From Candidatus Peregrinibacteria bacterium RIFCSPLOWO2_01_FULL_39_12 (GTDB lineage: Bacteria > Patescibacteriota > Gracilibacteria > UBA1369 > LOWO2-01-FULL-3), in contig MFXA01000027.1 in assembly GCA_001787455.1 (NCBI GenBank), forward strand, positions 5,394 through 12,724: DNA of 7,331 bases, written 5' to 3'. Numbering within the stretch: the stretch's first letter is position 1; every line of letters starts with the position of its first letter. Positions 1 to 5,626 of this stretch are shown in pieces. Position numbers and translations under genes: made by a program. Under the pieces are notes generated by a model. It worked only from the letters and a program-made list of their open reading frames with translations. It was not told the origin of the DNA and made no database searches.

Positions 1-176
1 GTATAAAGAAGTATTTTTATATCACCTTTGTTTGTTTTCATTACCGCTATAGTATCGCCTTTCTCCGGTTTAAACTGCATTGTGTTTTGGGTTATGTTGT
101 TAGGATCTGTTTTTTCCTCGCATCCAGTCGCAAAAAGACTGAAAATCATTAAAGATAATATAAAAGCTTTTTTCAT
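1..176 (-). CDS. Lipoprotein, start of a cyclophilin-type peptidyl-prolyl isomerase (partial, 3' end outside window)
   Basis: The reverse strand is open from an ATG at 176 to the window edge, giving 58 residues. The N-terminus is a lipoprotein signal peptide: K2 and K3, a hydrophobic run at about 4-16, then the lipobox ATGC with the lipidated cysteine at C19. A polar linker (about 20-40) follows. Residues 42-58 (TIAVMKTNKGDIKILLY) match the first beta strand of cyclophilins, which typically reads like 'MxTxxGxIxIxLY'. Family members catalyse cis-trans isomerisation of Xaa-Pro bonds; a lipid-anchored one would work outside the membrane as a folding helper. The catalytic residues lie beyond the window, so activity cannot be judged. 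No Shine-Dalgarno sequence is visible before the ATG. It is divergent from the exchanger gene. The lipoprotein call is firm; the isomerase call rests on one short match. Confidence 0.72.
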   Translation of the reverse strand, partial: MKKAFILSLMIFSLFATGCEEKTDPNNITQNTMQFKPEKGDTIAVMKTNKGDIKILLY

Positions 177-204
177 AGTGAGTTGGGTTAATTTTCCGCC
201 GGCT

Positions 205-233
205 ATATTAGCAATATTTTTTTGACTTGGGAA
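205..233 (-). promoter_or_regulatory. Probable extended -10 promoter for the cyclophilin-like lipoprotein
   Basis: On the minus strand TTCCCA (233-228; four of six consensus bases) is followed by a 17-base spacer and TAATAT (210-205; five of six), which is preceded by TGC, an extended -10. The transcript would start about 20 bases before the ATG at 176. Read by eye in AT-rich DNA, so moderate confidence. Confidence 0.4.
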
Positions 234-250
234 ATTTTTTTCTTTTGTAT

Positions 251-280
251 TTGTATTTATTGACGTAATATTCGTATAAA
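251..280 (+). promoter_or_regulatory. Possible promoter of the exchanger gene, very short leader
   Basis: TATAAA at 275-280 (five of six -10 bases) lies 18 bases after a weak TTGTAT (251-256). Initiation would fall about ten bases before the ATG at 298, too short for a ribosome binding site, and none is seen. A better -35-like TTGACG at 260-265 is badly spaced for this -10, so the exact promoter is uncertain. Confidence 0.3.
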
Positions 281-297
281 ATATTTATCTTTTTTCT

Positions 298-1251
298 ATG
301 TTTCTAACAATTTTACTTTTAATTATCGGGTTGGCTGTACTTATTTTAGGGGCTGAATTTTTGGTACGGGGAGCTTCTTCTCTTGCAAGCAAATTGGGCA
401 TTTCTTCAATGGTAATAGGATTGACCGTTGTAGCTTTCGGCACTTCCACTCCTGAGCTGAGTGTAAATATTTTTTCCGCGCTAAAAGGATCTTCGGATAT
501 TGCTATTGGAAATATTATTGGTTCAAACATTGCCAATATTTTGCTCATATTGGGAATTTGTGCGCTTATTGTGCCTCTGACGGTAAAGAAAAACACCGTT
601 TGGAAAGAGATTCCTTTTGCTCTGCTTGGCGTTATATTGGTTTATACAATGGGAAATGATGCATTGTTTGATAATTCCGATTTTAATGCAATTACAAGAA
701 CGGACGGTTTTTCCCTGATAGCGATATTTATAATTTTCATGTTTTACATTTTTGCGATTTCGAAAGTTGATTATCAAGAGGAAAAAGTTAAAGTTTATTC
801 TCCACTTGTTACAGTTGTACTAACTGTTTCGGGAATCGGTCTTTTGTTTTTTGGAGGGAAGATTTTAGTGGATAATGCTGTCGTTTTGGCAAAATTTGTC
901 GGTCTTTCGGAGGTTTTTATAGGTTTAACGATTGTTGCTGTCGGCACTTCCCTGCCTGAACTGGCAACTTCTGTGGTTGCCGCTATTCACAAACATAATG
1001 ATATCGCTGTCGGCAATATAATCGGGTCAAATATTTTCAATGTTTTTTGGGTTCTCGGGTTCACAGGAACGCTTTTACAGATGCCTTTTAATGCAGGGAC
1101 AAACTTTGACGTGCTTGTGGCTATTTTTGTGACAATATTTTTGTTTTTGGCGATGTTTCTTGGCAAGAGGCACACGCTCGACAGATGGCAGGGAGGATTA
1201 TTTATAATTCTTTATATTTTGTACATAGTATACTTGGTATATCGGGGGTAA
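298..1251 (+). CDS. Na+/Ca2+ exchanger-family antiporter (CaCA superfamily, YrbG-like)
   Basis: A 317-residue inner-membrane protein built as two inverted homologous halves. The first alpha repeat has GTSTPE (48-53) and GNIIGSN (71-77). The second has GTSLPE (216-221) and GNIIGSN (239-245). These are the ion-binding motifs of the family, with E53 and E221 as the expected central carboxylates. About ten hydrophobic segments are visible, split by a polar loop around residues 155-167, and the length is normal for prokaryotic members. The protein is predicted to exchange Na+ (or H+) for Ca2+ across the membrane; the actual ions cannot be read from sequence. The ATG at 298 is chosen because the first helix starts right behind it; no Shine-Dalgarno sequence precedes it. 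It appears to be transcribed alone. Confidence 0.93.
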   Translation: MFLTILLLIIGLAVLILGAEFLVRGASSLASKLGISSMVIGLTVVAFGTSTPELSVNIFSALKGSSDIAIGNIIGSNIANILLILGICALIVPLTVKKNTVWKEIPFALLGVILVYTMGNDALFDNSDFNAITRTDGFSLIAIFIIFMFYIFAISKVDYQEEKVKVYSPLVTVVLTVSGIGLLFFGGKILVDNAVVLAKFVGLSEVFIGLTIVAVGTSLPELATSVVAAIHKHNDIAVGNIIGSNIFNVFWVLGFTGTLLQMPFNAGTNFDVLVAIFVTIFLFLAMFLGKRHTLDRWQGGLFIILYILYIVYLVYRG

Positions 1252-1256
1252 AGAAT

Positions 1257-1285
1257 TTCAATTTTTAACATGCTATTGCTATATT
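1257..1285 (+). promoter_or_regulatory. Possible extended -10 promoter for the RRM gene
   Basis: TATATT at 1280-1285 (five of six) is preceded directly by TGC, an extended -10. A weak TTCAAT (1257-1262) lies 17 bases upstream. If used, the transcript starts near 1292 and carries a leader of about 140 bases that includes the hairpin at 1370-1417. No better candidate was seen nearer the gene. Confidence 0.3.
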
Positions 1286-1369
1286 TTTGGGTTTATGCAA
1301 TACTCTTCCAGTAAGTTTTTTTCTTAGATTTCCTTATCAGCTTGAGTTTATTGTGCGATAGAAACTCCA

Positions 1370-1417
1370 TAAGTAAATATGCGTAAGTCTTAAGAAGGTG
1401 CTTACAAACTTTACTTA
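1370..1417 (+). promoter_or_regulatory. Leader hairpin upstream of the RNA-binding protein gene
   Basis: An outer stem TAAGTAAA (1370-1377) pairs perfectly with TTTACTTA (1410-1417). Inside it GTAAG (1383-1387) pairs with CTTAC (1401-1405) and CTT (1389-1391) with AAG (1395-1397), leaving a three-base loop and small bulges. The structure ends 15 bases before the ATG at 1433, so folding could control access to the start codon. The stems are AT-rich and could melt easily; a temperature or autoregulatory role is inference. Confidence 0.4.
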
Positions 1418-1432
1418 TTTACTTGTAATCGT

Positions 1433-1756
1433 ATGGCTAAGAAATTGTACGTCGGAGGGTTATCTTACGACACAACTGAAGAAGGACTTAATGCAGCATT
1501 TGCTAAGTCCGGAACAGTTGAATCCGCTAAGATAATTACCGACAAATTTTCCGGACGCTCAAAAGGATTCGGATTCGTTGAATTTTCTACCGATGAAGAA
1601 GCACAAGCTGCTATCCAAGCATGGGATGGTCAGGAACTCGATGGCAGAAAGCTAAGAGTTAATGAAGCACGCCCTATGGAAGAACGAAGCGGTGGCGGTG
1701 GCGGTGGCGGCGGCGGAGGCGGAGGCAGATTCAACAATAGACGTTCAAGCTGGTAA
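1433..1756 (+). CDS. RRM-domain RNA-binding protein with glycine-rich tail
   Basis: A 107-residue protein with one RNA recognition motif over residues 4-80 and a short disordered tail. RNP2 is LYVGGL (5-10) and RNP1 is KGFGFVEF (44-51), with the aromatic residues that stack on RNA bases intact. The tail starts with 12 consecutive glycines (87-98) and ends with arginines and a terminal SSW. The layout matches the small bacterial RNA-binding proteins of cyanobacteria and many other phyla, which bind single-stranded RNA in the cytoplasm and are often cold-induced; that regulation is known for cyanobacterial relatives and only inferred here. The gene stands alone, has no visible Shine-Dalgarno site, is preceded by a leader hairpin and followed by a clear intrinsic terminator. 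Confidence 0.95.
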   Translation: MAKKLYVGGLSYDTTEEGLNAAFAKSGTVESAKIITDKFSGRSKGFGFVEFSTDEEAQAAIQAWDGQELDGRKLRVNEARPMEERSGGGGGGGGGGGGRFNNRRSSW

Positions 1757-1760
1757 TATC

Positions 1761-1778
1761 TCCCGCCCAAAGGCGGGA
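1761..1778. repeat. GC-rich palindrome downstream of the RRM gene
   Basis: TCCCGCC (1761-1767) and GGCGGGA (1772-1778) form a perfect 7-bp hairpin with the loop CAAA. No T-run follows on either strand, so it is not a complete terminator alone. It shares the CCGCC/GGCGG arms with the palindrome at 4162-4178, so it may belong to the same class of small repeats, or it may protect the 3' end of the transcript. Confidence 0.6.
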
Positions 1779-1795
1779 CACCAACTATAATAGAA

Positions 1796-2434
1796 TTAAA
1801 GAGGTTTGCGCACAGAACCTCTTTTTTTGTGGCGGTAATATTCCACCATCGGCGGGATTATGGAAATGATAATTATTGCCAAAATAATCACAGCCAAATT
1901 ATCTTTTACAAAAGGTATATTCCCAAAAAAGTAGCCGGCAAAAATAAATATTGCAACCCATGAAATCCCTCCAATTATATTGTAACTTAGAAAAAACGCG
2001 TAATTCATTTTTCCCACTCCGGCAACGAATGGAGCGAATGTTCTTATGATGGGAATAAATCTTGCGAATATGATAGTTTTTTTGCCATATTTTTCGTAAA
2101 ACAACTTTGTTTTCTCTAAATATTCTTTTTTTATAAATTTTGCGAAGATTTTTTCTCCAAAATAATTTCCAATCCAGTAATTGACTGTATCACCAATAAT
2201 TGCGGCAACCGAGAGAATTGCGAAAAGGACATAAACATTCAAAGAATCCGCCGCTGCGAAAGTTCCTGCCACAAAAAGCAGTGAATCACCCGGGAGAAAA
2301 GGCATAATCACAAGCCCTGTTTCGACAAAAATGACAAGAAATAATATTACATAAACAAGCGTACCGTAATTCTGGATGAGAATATTTAGGTATTTATCTA
2401 TGTGTAATATGAAATCGATAATTGAATTAAGCAT
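1796..2434 (-). CDS. DedA/VTT-family inner-membrane protein
   Basis: A 212-residue membrane protein of the DedA (SNARE-associated, VTT) family, which is about 200-220 residues long. Family signatures are present in order: FVETGLVIMPFLPGDSLLF (36-54) with E38 and D50, the GDTVNYWIG segment (81-89), and FARFIPIIRTFAPFVAGVG (123-141) with R125 and R131. A final helix (about 180-195) and a basic C-terminus follow. E38, D50, R125 and R131 correspond to the acidic and arginine residues known to be needed in E. coli YqjA/YghB. Members are linked to proton-dependent lipid scrambling or recycling of the undecaprenyl-phosphate carrier; the exact substrate here is unknown. No Shine-Dalgarno sequence is seen before the ATG, only an A-run. 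It is convergent with the RRM gene and divergent from the lipoprotein gene. Confidence 0.93.
   Translation of the reverse strand: MLNSIIDFILHIDKYLNILIQNYGTLVYVILFLVIFVETGLVIMPFLPGDSLLFVAGTFAAADSLNVYVLFAILSVAAIIGDTVNYWIGNYFGEKIFAKFIKKEYLEKTKLFYEKYGKKTIIFARFIPIIRTFAPFVAGVGKMNYAFFLSYNIIGGISWVAIFIFAGYFFGNIPFVKDNLAVIILAIIIISIIPPMVEYYRHKKRGSVRKPL
1798..1828 (+). terminator. Intrinsic terminator of the RRM gene
   Basis: AAAGAGGTT (1798-1806) pairs with AACCTCTTT (1816-1824) around a nine-base loop, and seven T residues (1822-1828) close the structure. It lies about 40 bases after the RRM stop. The structure falls inside the last codons and stop of the opposing DedA-family gene, so the same bases encode that protein's C-terminus. 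On the other strand the bases after the hairpin are only moderately T-rich, so it may act weakly in both directions. Confidence 0.8.
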
Positions 2435-2460
2435 TTTTTTTGTTTATTCAGACTTATGCA

Positions 2461-2489
2461 ACTTTAACAGGTGTTATTCCCTTTAACAA
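2461..2489 (-). promoter_or_regulatory. Probable promoter of the DedA-family gene
   Basis: On the minus strand TTGTTA (2489-2484) is followed by exactly 17 bases and TAAAGT (2466-2461), with a TG one base before the -10 (extended form). Each hexamer matches four of six consensus bases. Transcription would begin about 20 bases before the ATG at 2434. Confidence 0.42.
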
Positions 2490-2542
2490 AACTTGAACAT
2501 TGACAATGGCTTAAGGTTATGACAGAATAGTTCCCTTAACAA
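2477..2542. repeat. Pair of TTCCCTT(T)AACAA boxes between divergent genes
   Basis: TTCCCTTTAACAA at 2477-2489 recurs as TTCCCTTAACAA at 2531-2542, identical apart from one T. The first copy contains the -35 of the DedA promoter. The second lies between the predicted start of transcription and the ATG of the lipoprotein gene. Such placement would suit an operator for a shared regulator, but two copies are weak evidence. Confidence 0.4.
2500..2528 (+). promoter_or_regulatory. Promoter of the ChaN/Tiki-like lipoprotein gene
   Basis: A perfect -35 hexamer TTGACA (2500-2505) is followed by 17 bases and CAGAAT (2523-2528; four of six). Transcription would start near 2535, leaving a leader of about 14 bases before the ATG at 2549 and none of the later start at 2627, which argues for the upstream start. 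Confidence 0.5.
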
Positions 2543-2548
2543 TTTTTT

Positions 2549-3844
2549 ATGAATTCTGAATCATTAAAATCAGGCGGTGAGGATAGAGCAATTACGAGAG
2601 CTGAAGAAGTAAAAACTGGCGAGGCAATGACGACTGGTGATGGTGGTCTCCAGAGTTTAAGGCTTGTCAGGTTTTTTGTCCTTTTAGCCGCTTTGGCTGC
2701 TTCGACCGGATGTAAAGATGAAGCGGCGGAACGCGGACAGTCTCAACTTGCTGTTGGTGCTGAATCCGGCGGACAACAAGCGGTCGGTGAACCGGAAGGA
2801 TCTGCAGTTTCGGAAGATCCTGAATTGATTAAACTGTTCACTCCCGCAAAGAAAATGGATGTTCCAAGAATCGATATCTCAAAATATTTAACAGAACACC
2901 TTGCAGACTCGGCTAAAATTTCCGTACCGGAAAATTATGATCCGAACAAAAGAAATTTATTTTTAATTGCGAATCATCATTATGTTGAAGGCAGTTTGAT
3001 TACACCAGAAAGATATAAACGGATTGGTGATCTGCAGAAGGCGGTTGTTATGATTTTTCATCGCCTTTTTGAAACCGGCGTTACAGTACAATTTTTAGAA
3101 GGGGTTTCACCTGACCTTGCCGATGTGCGACATGACACAGCTTATCCCAGACTTACAGAAAGTCCCAAGATCTCTTTTCCCGCATATAAAAAATCGGGCG
3201 AGATTTTTAGAGCAAGTATGGCAGTAGAAGGTACATATGGAGACTTGGTCCGCTCTACCGGGGTTGATGAGATGCGTGGTCTTTCACAGCTTCAAAGAGA
3301 ACGGGATGAAGCCTTTGACGAAGATCTCGGCAGGGTGGCTGACCAGATTATAAGGGATATTGCCGTCAGTTTGGGAATTCCTGTTGGTAACAAGGTTGGT
3401 AATATCGAGCGTTTGCGTGTTTTAATATGGCAAAAAGTTTCCGTCGATAAAACCGGTTTGCAAGAAAAATTACTGGCTAAATTCGTCTTGGGAAATCCTG
3501 AATTCATTGTTCTTTTAAATAAGATGGTGGGTTTTTATCATTGGCGCTCAGGAGGACGAAATGAAAGAATGTCTAAAGCAATTACTGCTGTTGTTTCTGC
3601 AAATCCTTCCGATAGCGCTTTTATTATTGGCGGCGGGCATATTGAACCTTTGAGCAAGCTTTTTCCCGAGATGAATGTTTTCGTTATAACACCTTCCGGG
3701 TTAAGCGGGACGGTAGATAAAGAATCCGACTTGAGTCCTTTCTGGGTTAATTTTTCCAGAGAAGATTGGTTTGAGCACTTCTTAAAGCTTTTAATGTATG
3801 GTTTTGGTTTAACGGACGAACAAGTTGAAAAGCTGGCAGGCTAA
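2549..3844 (+). CDS. Lipoprotein, putative ChaN/EreA/TraB (Tiki) superfamily protein
   Basis: A 431-residue protein. Residues 37-54 form a signal peptide hydrophobic core behind two arginines (R38, R41), ending in a lipobox-like ASTGC with C55. A low-complexity linker (56-90) and a globular domain (about 105-425) follow. Features that recall the ChaN/EreA/TraB/Tiki superfamily are LFLIANHHY (137-145, a strand ending in histidines where members have GxxH), VQFLEGVS (180-187, strand plus acidic residue), NERMSKAI (338-345), and AFIIGGGHIEPL (357-368, the second GxxH motif). Members are metal- or haem-linked hydrolases or binding proteins; no reaction can be assigned here. The start is doubtful: ATG 2549 puts 36 residues before the hydrophobic core, while ATG 2627 (M27), preceded by GAGG two bases upstream, gives a more normal signal peptide. 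Codon use is more GC-rich in the first 90 codons than later. The lipoprotein call is firm; the superfamily is my reading of motifs. Confidence 0.6.
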   Translation: MNSESLKSGGEDRAITRAEEVKTGEAMTTGDGGLQSLRLVRFFVLLAALAASTGCKDEAAERGQSQLAVGAESGGQQAVGEPEGSAVSEDPELIKLFTPAKKMDVPRIDISKYLTEHLADSAKISVPENYDPNKRNLFLIANHHYVEGSLITPERYKRIGDLQKAVVMIFHRLFETGVTVQFLEGVSPDLADVRHDTAYPRLTESPKISFPAYKKSGEIFRASMAVEGTYGDLVRSTGVDEMRGLSQLQRERDEAFDEDLGRVADQIIRDIAVSLGIPVGNKVGNIERLRVLIWQKVSVDKTGLQEKLLAKFVLGNPEFIVLLNKMVGFYHWRSGGRNERMSKAITAVVSANPSDSAFIIGGGHIEPLSKLFPEMNVFVITPSGLSGTVDKESDLSPFWVNFSREDWFEHFLKLLMYGFGLTDEQVEKLAG

Positions 3845-3850
3845 TGTTCC

Positions 3851-5587
3851 TCAATAAATTTTCTCTATATAACACTTGTCGCAAAAAACTTTTTCTTTGG
3901 CATCAGATTTATAAGGACTCATTAAAGATGTTCTGCATTTGTCGCATTTCCTGTCAAAAAGATGGCGCGGTGTTCTTAAATTTATCCTATCAACATGCCT
4001 TTGATCCGGAGACCTGTGCGGTACAGGTATTTTTATTCTTCTATAAAATTTGAGTTCTTGTTCTATAATTTTGTAAGGCTTTCCTGATTTTTCACAAATT
4101 AAAACTTTTCCAAGAATGTCATCATTGACGTCATTGATGTTGTCGGGGATTTTGTAAAGGTGTCCGCCTTCGGCGGACTGTTTTTCTTGATAGCCCCGAG
4201 CTTCGCTCGGGGTGTCCTGCCATCTCCAGCCTCGCGATAAAACATTTTCTTTGGATAAAGGAAAATATTCATTTGCCACAGTTTCATTATAGGCAAAAGG
4301 TGAAACGGATGCCGGAAAAAATTCGCCCAGACTGGCAGAGCCAGATCTTCTCTCCGCCTGCGCGCTCGCGCCGTGCGCTCGCTCCATATGCTTAATTATT
4401 CGCGGCACCAGTTCTTCATATTCTTCCTTAGAATATTGCTTATTCAAAATACAATATTGTTTGTGAGTCAGCCCGCTGCATCCAAACATATTCGCGCAAT
4501 GATTCAACATCTCACAATAATAGACATCACTGTTATAATGACTCGCCATGGAAAAAGCGCATTTCACCATATTAAGGGAGCTTATCAGTTCATAAGAAAG
4601 TTCCGGTTTATACAAAGAATAATTCAAATCCCTGCAATCTTTGGCATCCAAAACATCATACAGAAATTTACAATCTTCGCAGTTCAAAACATTAAAACTA
4701 TAGAAAGTATTTTTGGAATTTTTGATATCATTTCCTCCGCAATTTTCACAATTTAAAAAATAATTTCCTCTAAATATTGCGTTTTCCAGTTTAAATTTCG
4801 TCCATCCTTCATATAATTTCTGCCGCTGTGCGTAAGACCCCATAGTCAACCTTTTCATATAATCCGCATATTCTTCTTTTGTCTTTTTCTCATTAAAAAT
4901 ATGATATTCCTTACTGCGCAAACCATGCGAAAAAATACAATTCTTACAGCCCTTCAGATCAAAACAAAAATAACAATCGCTGCAATTTTCGCAGTACATT
5001 GAATTTTGGACATTGTAGCAGTCATAACAATTGATGCACTCGTAACAAAGCTCGGAATTATAAACAAAAGTGCAATCAACCGTATCTTTAGAATATTTCA
5101 CAAAAAGATTGAAATAAGAATCCCTATTCGCCTCCCCTGCAATATCCAAATAACAATCCTTGTCATCACTGCAAAAATTACAGTAGTAGCTGTTTTCGCA
5201 ATTTACGATATCAATGCCAAGCCGCGGTACATCATGCATCAATTCATTGAGTTGCTCGAAAAACGGTCGATTAAAATCATAATCCCTCCCGAAATCCATT
5301 GCGTTCCACTTATCGCCGTACCATGCGTCCGGATGATAAATTTTATACGAAGATCCGGGCGCAAAAATAGAAATAAACTGCTTCCCGGTTAAATCGCATT
5401 TTCTGTTATAAAAAACTCTGTCGTTCCTAAACATTTGCCTGCGCTGGTTTCTGCAATCAGGACAAAGCGTCGGAGCCGGCATTTGGTATTTTTTCCCGGC
5501 AAAAATTGGCGAAATTCTTTCATGAAAAGCTGCATCATCGGAAGAAAACTCGAAATTTTGCCCGCAATGCCCGCACTTCTTTAACAT
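3851..5587 (-). CDS. Cysteine-rich zinc-ribbon protein of a CPR-typical family, function unknown
   Basis: A 578-residue soluble-looking protein without signal peptide or membrane helix. The N-terminus has a zinc ribbon made of CGHC (5-8) and CPDC (42-45), followed by RNQRR and CDLTG (64-68). The middle (130-220) is packed with regularly spaced cysteines, CxxC pairs and aromatic residues, suggesting a repeated metal-bound or disulfide solenoid; more pairs follow at 280-318 and 343-379. The unit KEYHIFN...TKEEY (226-240) recurs as KQYCILN...SKEEY (376-390). The C-terminus has a second zinc finger, CDKC (548-551) and CDKC (569-572). I recognise the type as common in Patescibacteria, where it has had unreliable labels such as 'CaiB/BaiF family'; the sequence does not support a CoA-transferase. 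GC-rich palindromic patches interrupt residues about 404-419 and 459-475. Its promoter is probably leaderless. The stop lies six bases from that of the convergent lipoprotein gene. Confidence 0.88.
   Translation of the reverse strand: MLKKCGHCGQNFEFSSDDAAFHERISPIFAGKKYQMPAPTLCPDCRNQRRQMFRNDRVFYNRKCDLTGKQFISIFAPGSSYKIYHPDAWYGDKWNAMDFGRDYDFNRPFFEQLNELMHDVPRLGIDIVNCENSYYCNFCSDDKDCYLDIAGEANRDSYFNLFVKYSKDTVDCTFVYNSELCYECINCYDCYNVQNSMYCENCSDCYFCFDLKGCKNCIFSHGLRSKEYHIFNEKKTKEEYADYMKRLTMGSYAQRQKLYEGWTKFKLENAIFRGNYFLNCENCGGNDIKNSKNTFYSFNVLNCEDCKFLYDVLDAKDCRDLNYSLYKPELSYELISSLNMVKCAFSMASHYNSDVYYCEMLNHCANMFGCSGLTHKQYCILNKQYSKEEYEELVPRIIKHMERAHGASAQAERRSGSASLGEFFPASVSPFAYNETVANEYFPLSKENVLSRGWRWQDTPSEARGYQEKQSAEGGHLYKIPDNINDVNDDILGKVLICEKSGKPYKIIEQELKFYRRIKIPVPHRSPDQRHVDRINLRTPRHLFDRKCDKCRTSLMSPYKSDAKEKVFCDKCYIEKIY
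4162..4178. repeat. In-gene palindrome, GTCCGCC arms
   Basis: GTCCGCC (4162-4168) and GGCGGAC (4172-4178) are perfect inverted repeats around TTC. On the coding strand it is read as SAEGG (residues 471-475 of the cysteine-rich protein). It lies 15 bases from a second palindrome, and both are far richer in GC than the flanking coding sequence. Confidence 0.75.
4194..4212. repeat. In-gene palindrome, CCCCGAGC arms
   Basis: CCCCGAGC (4194-4201) and GCTCGGGG (4205-4212) are perfect 8-bp inverted repeats around TTC. The element is read in frame as PSEARG (residues 460-465). It has the same loop as its neighbour at 4162-4178 but different arms, so the two are not simple copies of each other. Confidence 0.75.
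4332..4382. repeat. GC-rich repeat patch inside the cysteine-rich gene
   Basis: The patch holds a palindrome, CTGGC (4332-4336) and GCCAG (4340-4344) around AGA, then a GC-rich block with GCGCTCGC present twice (4362-4369 and 4375-4382, period 13). It is read as residues about 402-419, a small, Ala/Arg/Ser-rich stretch without the cysteines and aromatics seen elsewhere. It separates the KEEY...RIIKHM segment from the GEFFP...SPFAYNETVANEYFPL segment, which looks like a conserved block. Confidence 0.6.
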
Positions 5588-5593
5588 GGCTGT

Positions 5594-5623
5594 ATATTAA
5601 CCAAACAACGGGCAAAATACCAA
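5594..5623 (-). promoter_or_regulatory. Probable leaderless promoter of the cysteine-rich gene
   Basis: On the minus strand TTGGTA (5623-5618) is followed by an 18-base spacer and TAATAT (5599-5594, five of six). Only six bases separate the -10 from the ATG, which puts the transcription start on the start codon. This TANNNT-6-ATG spacing is the known arrangement of leaderless genes, and no Shine-Dalgarno site is present. Confidence 0.5.
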
Positions 5624-5626
5624 TCT

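Noticed and set aside
28..225. Plus-strand 65-codon frame over the left end
   Set aside because: The opposite strand encodes a lipoprotein signal peptide and a cyclophilin-like strand, a far better explanation.
1689..1728. GGN triplet tract in the RRM gene as a separate tandem repeat element
   Set aside because: It is the codon run of the polyglycine tail, normal for this protein type, with mixed third bases.
3845..3910. Terminators between the convergent genes ending at 3844 and 3851
   Set aside because: Only short A/T runs are present and no convincing GC stem with T-run was found on either strand.
3844..4053. Plus-strand 69-codon frame starting at the lipoprotein stop
   Set aside because: It lies entirely over the 3' end of the cysteine-rich gene, whose zinc finger is clear there; no independent support.
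4373..5392. Plus-strand open frames of about 127-128 residues opposite the cysteine-rich gene
   Set aside because: They are isoleucine-rich mirror readings of a strongly coding minus strand, with no promoter, ribosome site or domain.
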